Below are positions 6,107 through 8,343 of a stretch of 8,343 bases of DNA, one piece after another (within the stretch, counting starts at the first letter, position 1; each line of letters opens with the position of its first letter). Source of the stretch: Desulfobacteraceae bacterium (lineage in GTDB: Bacteria; Desulfobacterota; Desulfobacteria; Desulfobacterales; UBA11574); the NCBI GenBank assembly GCA_029857875.1, contig JAOUGB010000079.1, forward strand, positions 1-8,343, given 5' to 3'. The position numbers and the translations under genes were made by a program. The notes below the pieces were generated by a model. The model had not been told where the DNA came from, ran no database searches, and saw nothing but the letters and a program-made list of their open reading frames with translations.

Positions 6107-6568
6107 ATGGCACTGTTTCTTGTTCAACACGGCAAAAGCCTGCCCAAGGACAAAGATCCCAAAAAGGGTCTTTCTCAAGAGGGAATTGCCGAAACCGAAC
6201 GCATTGCCCAGGTCGCCAAAGGATATGCGGTCGGTGTGTCAAAGATAACCCACAGCGGAAAGACCAGAGCCCGTCAGACCGCTGAAATTTTTGAAGCAGC
6301 CCTGAAACCCTCAGGCGGTATTCATGAGAGCAGCGGGCTGAGTCCCTTGGATGACGTGACCGTTTTTGCCGATACCATCGACAGCACAAAAGATGTTATG
6401 CTGGTGGGGCATCTGCCGTTCATGGAACGGCTGACCGCCTATTTGATCACAGGATCTTCCGAAAAACCGGTATTTAAGTTCCAAAACAGCGGGATCGTCT
6501 GTCTGGACACAGACCCGGCCACCGAAACATGGGTGATCAAGTGGACGTTGATGCCGCATATCGGGTAA
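6107..6568 (+). CDS. sixA: SixA-like phosphohistidine phosphatase (histidine phosphatase superfamily)
   Basis: A 153-residue cytoplasmic protein, close to the roughly 160 residues of E. coli SixA, which removes phosphate from phosphohistidine in signalling or phosphotransfer proteins. The nucleophile is His8 in LVQHGKS: the usual RHG reads QHG, so the first phosphate-binding Arg is Gln. The second Arg block is SGKTRARQTAE (50-60), with Arg54 at the conserved place; the second catalytic His is His102 in VGHLPFMERL. LSEEG-like LSQEGIAETERI (22-33) also fits SixA. The ATG at 6107 has GGAAGG (6092-6097) 9 nt upstream; an in-frame GTG at 6062 lies inside the palindromic repeat and is rejected. It lies 113 bp after ppdK with no terminator between, so they are probably co-transcribed. 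Its target is unknown; the phosphohistidine of PpdK is an attractive guess only. Confidence 0.87.
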   Translation: MALFLVQHGKSLPKDKDPKKGLSQEGIAETERIAQVAKGYAVGVSKITHSGKTRARQTAEIFEAALKPSGGIHESSGLSPLDDVTVFADTIDSTKDVMLVGHLPFMERLTAYLITGSSEKPVFKFQNSGIVCLDTDPATETWVIKWTLMPHIG

Positions 6569-6583
6569 ACAACGGCCGATATG
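6557..6583. repeat. Inverted repeat CATATCGG/CCGATATG across the phosphatase stop codon
   Basis: A perfect 8-bp inverted repeat with an 11-nt loop contains the stop codon TAA (6566-6568). It could act as a 3' hairpin for the ppdK-phosphatase transcript, but there is no immediate T-run, so it is not a standard intrinsic terminator. No better rightward terminator was found for this transcript. Confidence 0.4.
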
Positions 6584-6617
6584 ACCTGATAAAAACGTTT
6601 TAAACAAGTCATCATCC

Positions 6618-6664
6618 AAAAAAAATCGCCAAAGGCTTGACTATGATCGGTAAACCTTCGGCGA
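6618..6664 (-). terminator. Rho-independent terminator of the small lipoprotein gene
   Basis: Read leftward, TCGCCGAAGG (6664-6655) pairs with CCTTTGGCGA (6635-6626): ten pairs including one G-U wobble, a 19-nt loop, then eight T. It lies 56 bp downstream of the stop codon of the minus-strand lipoprotein gene. On the plus strand the stem is not followed by a T-run, so it should act in one direction only. Confidence 0.85.
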
Positions 6665-6719
6665 CGGATTTATACTGCAGAACTCGCTTCAAAGCATTTA
6701 GCGATGGCTGCAAAGCGGT

Positions 6720-7052
6720 TTATTCTTTGACTGGTTTACTTTCAGGAGCTTCTTTCATTTCAGAGGCTTCTTTGCTTTCAGGGGCCTCTTTCATTTTAGT
6801 GGCCTCTTTGGCTTCAAGGGCACTTTTAAATTCTTTTTTAGGAATTTGCTTGACTTCAGAGTTTTGCAACGTCACATTGGTTTTGTTCTTTTCATCCGTG
6901 AATTTTATTGCGCCGCCCTTTTCATCTTTGATTTTCTTTGTGTAATAAACATTGCCGCTGGCCGGGTCTTTGACCATGTAATATCCACCGCAGCCCGCAA
7001 TCCCGACTATAAAGAATAACGCCAGTAGAATTGCAAAAACTTTGTGTCTCAT
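6720..7052 (-). CDS. Small lipoprotein, YgdI/YgdR (DUF903)-like, with repeat tail
   Basis: A 110-residue predicted lipoprotein. Residues 1-20 are a signal peptide (MRHK, then a hydrophobic core) ending in the lipobox IAGC with Cys21 as the lipidated residue; Gly22-Gly23 follow. Residues 24-75 (YYMVKDPASGNVYY, then KGGAIKFTDEKNKTNVTL and VKQIPKKEF) resemble the short beta-rich core of the YgdI/YgdR family (a small SH3-like fold of unknown function); this is recognition by pattern, not a proven match. The C-terminal tail has two adjacent 12-residue units, KEATKMKEAPES (82-93) and KEASEMKEAPES (94-105), charged and probably extended or helical. The ATG at 7052 has AAGGAGG 4 nt upstream, and a TATAAT box stands just upstream. 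A strong terminator follows at 6618-6664, so it is a single-gene unit, divergent from the hydrolase lipoprotein. Confidence 0.85.
   Translation of the reverse strand: MRHKVFAILLALFFIVGIAGCGGYYMVKDPASGNVYYTKKIKDEKGGAIKFTDEKNKTNVTLQNSEVKQIPKKEFKSALEAKEATKMKEAPESKEASEMKEAPESKPVKE
6739..6810. repeat. Two adjacent 36-bp tandem repeats in the lipoprotein gene
   Basis: 6739-6774 and 6775-6810 match at 31 of 36 positions with no gap. They encode the two 12-residue units of the tail. Most of the five differences are at codon third positions or make similar residues, which fits an older in-frame duplication kept under coding constraint. Confidence 0.85.
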
Positions 7053-7083
7053 TTTTCCTCCTTTTGTTAGATGATTGTGTTAT

Positions 7084-7089
7084 ATTATA
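7084..7089 (-). promoter_or_regulatory. Probable -10 box of the small lipoprotein gene
   Basis: A consensus TATAAT on the minus strand lies 31 bp upstream of the ATG, placing the start site near 7077 with a leader of about 25 nt that includes the ribosome site. No good -35 hexamer is present at 16-18 nt, so an activator may be needed. Confidence 0.4.
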
Positions 7090-7223
7090 CGCAAGTTTAG
7101 CATTTCGATATTGATTAAAAAGCCTCTGTAGCGGTGTTTCTGGAAATTAAGGGTGCAAAACTAGAGTATTTATCTTTTATAAAAACACTTTATTATAATA
7201 TTAAAAATATTTCAAAGACAAGA

Positions 7224-7229
7224 TATAAT
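7224..7229 (+). promoter_or_regulatory. Probable -10 box of the hydrolase lipoprotein gene
   Basis: A plus-strand TATAAT lies 30 bp upstream of the ATG, with a start site near 7236. The -35 region (TTAAAA around 7201-7206) is poor. Another TATAAT at 7194-7199 is an alternative. The GGAGGAGGA ribosome site is at 7246-7254. Confidence 0.35.
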
Positions 7230-7259
7230 TTTCCATGAGAAGCCCGGAGGAGGATCGTT

Positions 7260-8343
7260 ATGTACGATACCGTCAATTCTTATTTTCGGTTTTTGAGGCA
7301 TTACAAAATTGTCTGCACGGGTTTGCTATCTCTATCATTGATTGTAGGTTTAACCGCTTGTTCAACAAAAAAGCTAAATGAAATTAACTTGATGCCCGCA
7401 CCGGACGTCTACGAAGAAGGCGCTGTCGATCCTTTCACCGATACAAATCCCATCGAGAAAATTCCATACCAAGGGATTCTGTATGCCACGGACCGGTCTC
7501 CGGCAGACGCAGACGGCCACTTCTACAAGAACGAAAGAGGAAATCTGCTGCGACTCGGTTCTGCGAAAATACAGGCCGGAAAAAAGGATATCACCTGGGA
7601 GGAAGCACGGCGAATTTCTTTGCTGAAGAACCGAACAGATAAGTACCCCCTAAAAGTAACTGAAGTAGAGGAGCTCGGCATTCTGGATCGCAGCATTACG
7701 GTTTTCACACCTCCGGATTTAATAACAAAGGAACTGTATCAGCCGGCGGAACGTTTTGCCGAACTGATCAATGAAAAATTAAAACAATCCCGGCGCAAAG
7801 ATATCTACATCTATGTCCACGGGTACAAGGTCGTTTTCGAAAATCCTATTTTGGTCGCCACTGAGTTGTGGCATTTTCTCGGGTATGACGGTGTGTTTAT
7901 CGCTTATGCATGGCCGTCAACACCAAAGACCCTGGCCTATGTATCGGATGCGGAGACCGCGGCCCTTTCATCACATTTTCTGCAAATATTTTTACAATAT
8001 CTTGCCGAGGAAACCGATGCCGAGAACATCCATATCGTAGGTTACAGTGCCGGAACCCGAGTGGTAATTTCAGCATTGGCTCAACTGGCAATGCTGCACA
8101 CAGATCAAGACAAGGCCGCTATTCAACGTAAGCTGCGAATCGGGCATGTGATTCTGACAGCCAGCGATTTCGACCGACAGCTTTTCGGTATTCAGCTCGT
8201 CAAGGGGCTGTTGAAGATTCCCCGGACGCTCACTATTTACGTGTCGGAATCCGATTCGGCGCTGGGTTTTTCCAGATGGCTCTTTGGCCGGGAGCGGCTG
8301 GGGCAGATGTGGAAAGACCGCAAATTACCGGATATCGCGGCAA
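7260..8343 (+). CDS. Lipoprotein with DUF900-type alpha/beta hydrolase domain (partial, C-terminus off the right edge)
   Basis: The first 361 codons of an open frame that continues past the window. A 16-residue N-region with basic residues and a hydrophobic core end in the lipobox LTAC, Cys34 being the lipidated residue, so the protein is probably membrane-anchored outside the cytoplasm. Residues 35-180 form a poorly conserved N-terminal part, with GILYATDRSP (62-71) typical of the start of this hydrolase family. The alpha/beta hydrolase core follows: IYIYVHGYKVVFENP (182-196) as the oxyanion region, FIAYAWPS (213-220), and the nucleophile elbow GYSAGTR (261-267) with Ser263. HVILTASDFDRQLF (296-309) carries the probable acid, Asp303. 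The catalytic His should lie beyond the edge. The ATG at 7260 has GGAGGAGGA just upstream. Related DUF900 proteins have no settled substrate; esterase or lipase activity is plausible. It is divergent from the small lipoprotein gene. Confidence 0.85.
   Translation, partial: MYDTVNSYFRFLRHYKIVCTGLLSLSLIVGLTACSTKKLNEINLMPAPDVYEEGAVDPFTDTNPIEKIPYQGILYATDRSPADADGHFYKNERGNLLRLGSAKIQAGKKDITWEEARRISLLKNRTDKYPLKVTEVEELGILDRSITVFTPPDLITKELYQPAERFAELINEKLKQSRRKDIYIYVHGYKVVFENPILVATELWHFLGYDGVFIAYAWPSTPKTLAYVSDAETAALSSHFLQIFLQYLAEETDAENIHIVGYSAGTRVVISALAQLAMLHTDQDKAAIQRKLRIGHVILTASDFDRQLFGIQLVKGLLKIPRTLTIYVSESDSALGFSRWLFGRERLGQMWKDRKLPDIAA

Noticed and set aside
6637..6945. Plus-strand open frame with repeated SGASF/SEASLL words
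   Set aside because: It is the opposite strand of the lipoprotein tandem repeat; the minus frame has a lipobox, ribosome site, -10 box and terminator.

Overview
The window looks like chromosomal DNA from an anaerobic bacterium, most likely a sulfate-reducer-type deltaproteobacterium (Desulfobacterota, perhaps Desulfobacterales). This placement is inference. It rests on a respiratory molybdoenzyme of the ArrA type, a pyruvate phosphate dikinase, moderate-GC genes separated by very AT-rich spacers, and intergenic palindromic repeats of a kind common in that group. No rRNA, tRNA, CRISPR array or complete insertion sequence is visible.

Layout. (1) 1-1370, minus strand: the N-terminal 456 codons of a Tat-exported molybdopterin oxidoreductase that I identify as the catalytic subunit of respiratory arsenate reductase (ArrA). 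It runs off the left edge, where arrB would be expected. (2) 1371-1968: a long AT-rich spacer with no convincing gene but several dyad motifs. (3) 1969-2115: a compact element with 18-bp perfect terminal inverted repeats ending in TA, nested internal symmetry and a 31-codon mini-ORF; it looks like a MITE of the IS630/Tc1-mariner type. (4) 2197-2871, minus: an FMN nitroreductase-family protein starting at GTG. (5) 2872-3254: a divergent regulatory region with a good sigma-70-like promoter and two dyads. (6) 3255-5993, plus: pyruvate phosphate dikinase (ppdK), 912 aa, with all catalytic residues but some unusual signature variants. (7) 6014-6082: an imperfect palindrome built from CACGAA words. 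(8) 6107-6568, plus: a SixA-like phosphohistidine phosphatase. (9) 6618-6664: a clear intrinsic terminator reading leftward. (10) 6720-7052, minus: a small lipoprotein with a YgdI/YgdR-like core and a tandem-repeat tail. (11) 7260-8343, plus, partial: a lipoprotein with a DUF900-type alpha/beta hydrolase domain.

How the genes may work together. ArrA would act in the periplasm as the terminal reductase for arsenate respiration. PpdK interconverts pyruvate and phosphoenolpyruvate through a phosphohistidine intermediate. A phosphohistidine phosphatase homologue lies directly downstream with no terminator between them, which suggests co-transcription and possibly a functional link. The two lipoproteins are divergently transcribed from a shared 207-bp spacer. 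The most interesting non-coding item is the 147-bp TA-flanked palindromic element. I do not see a complete novel multi-gene system in this window.
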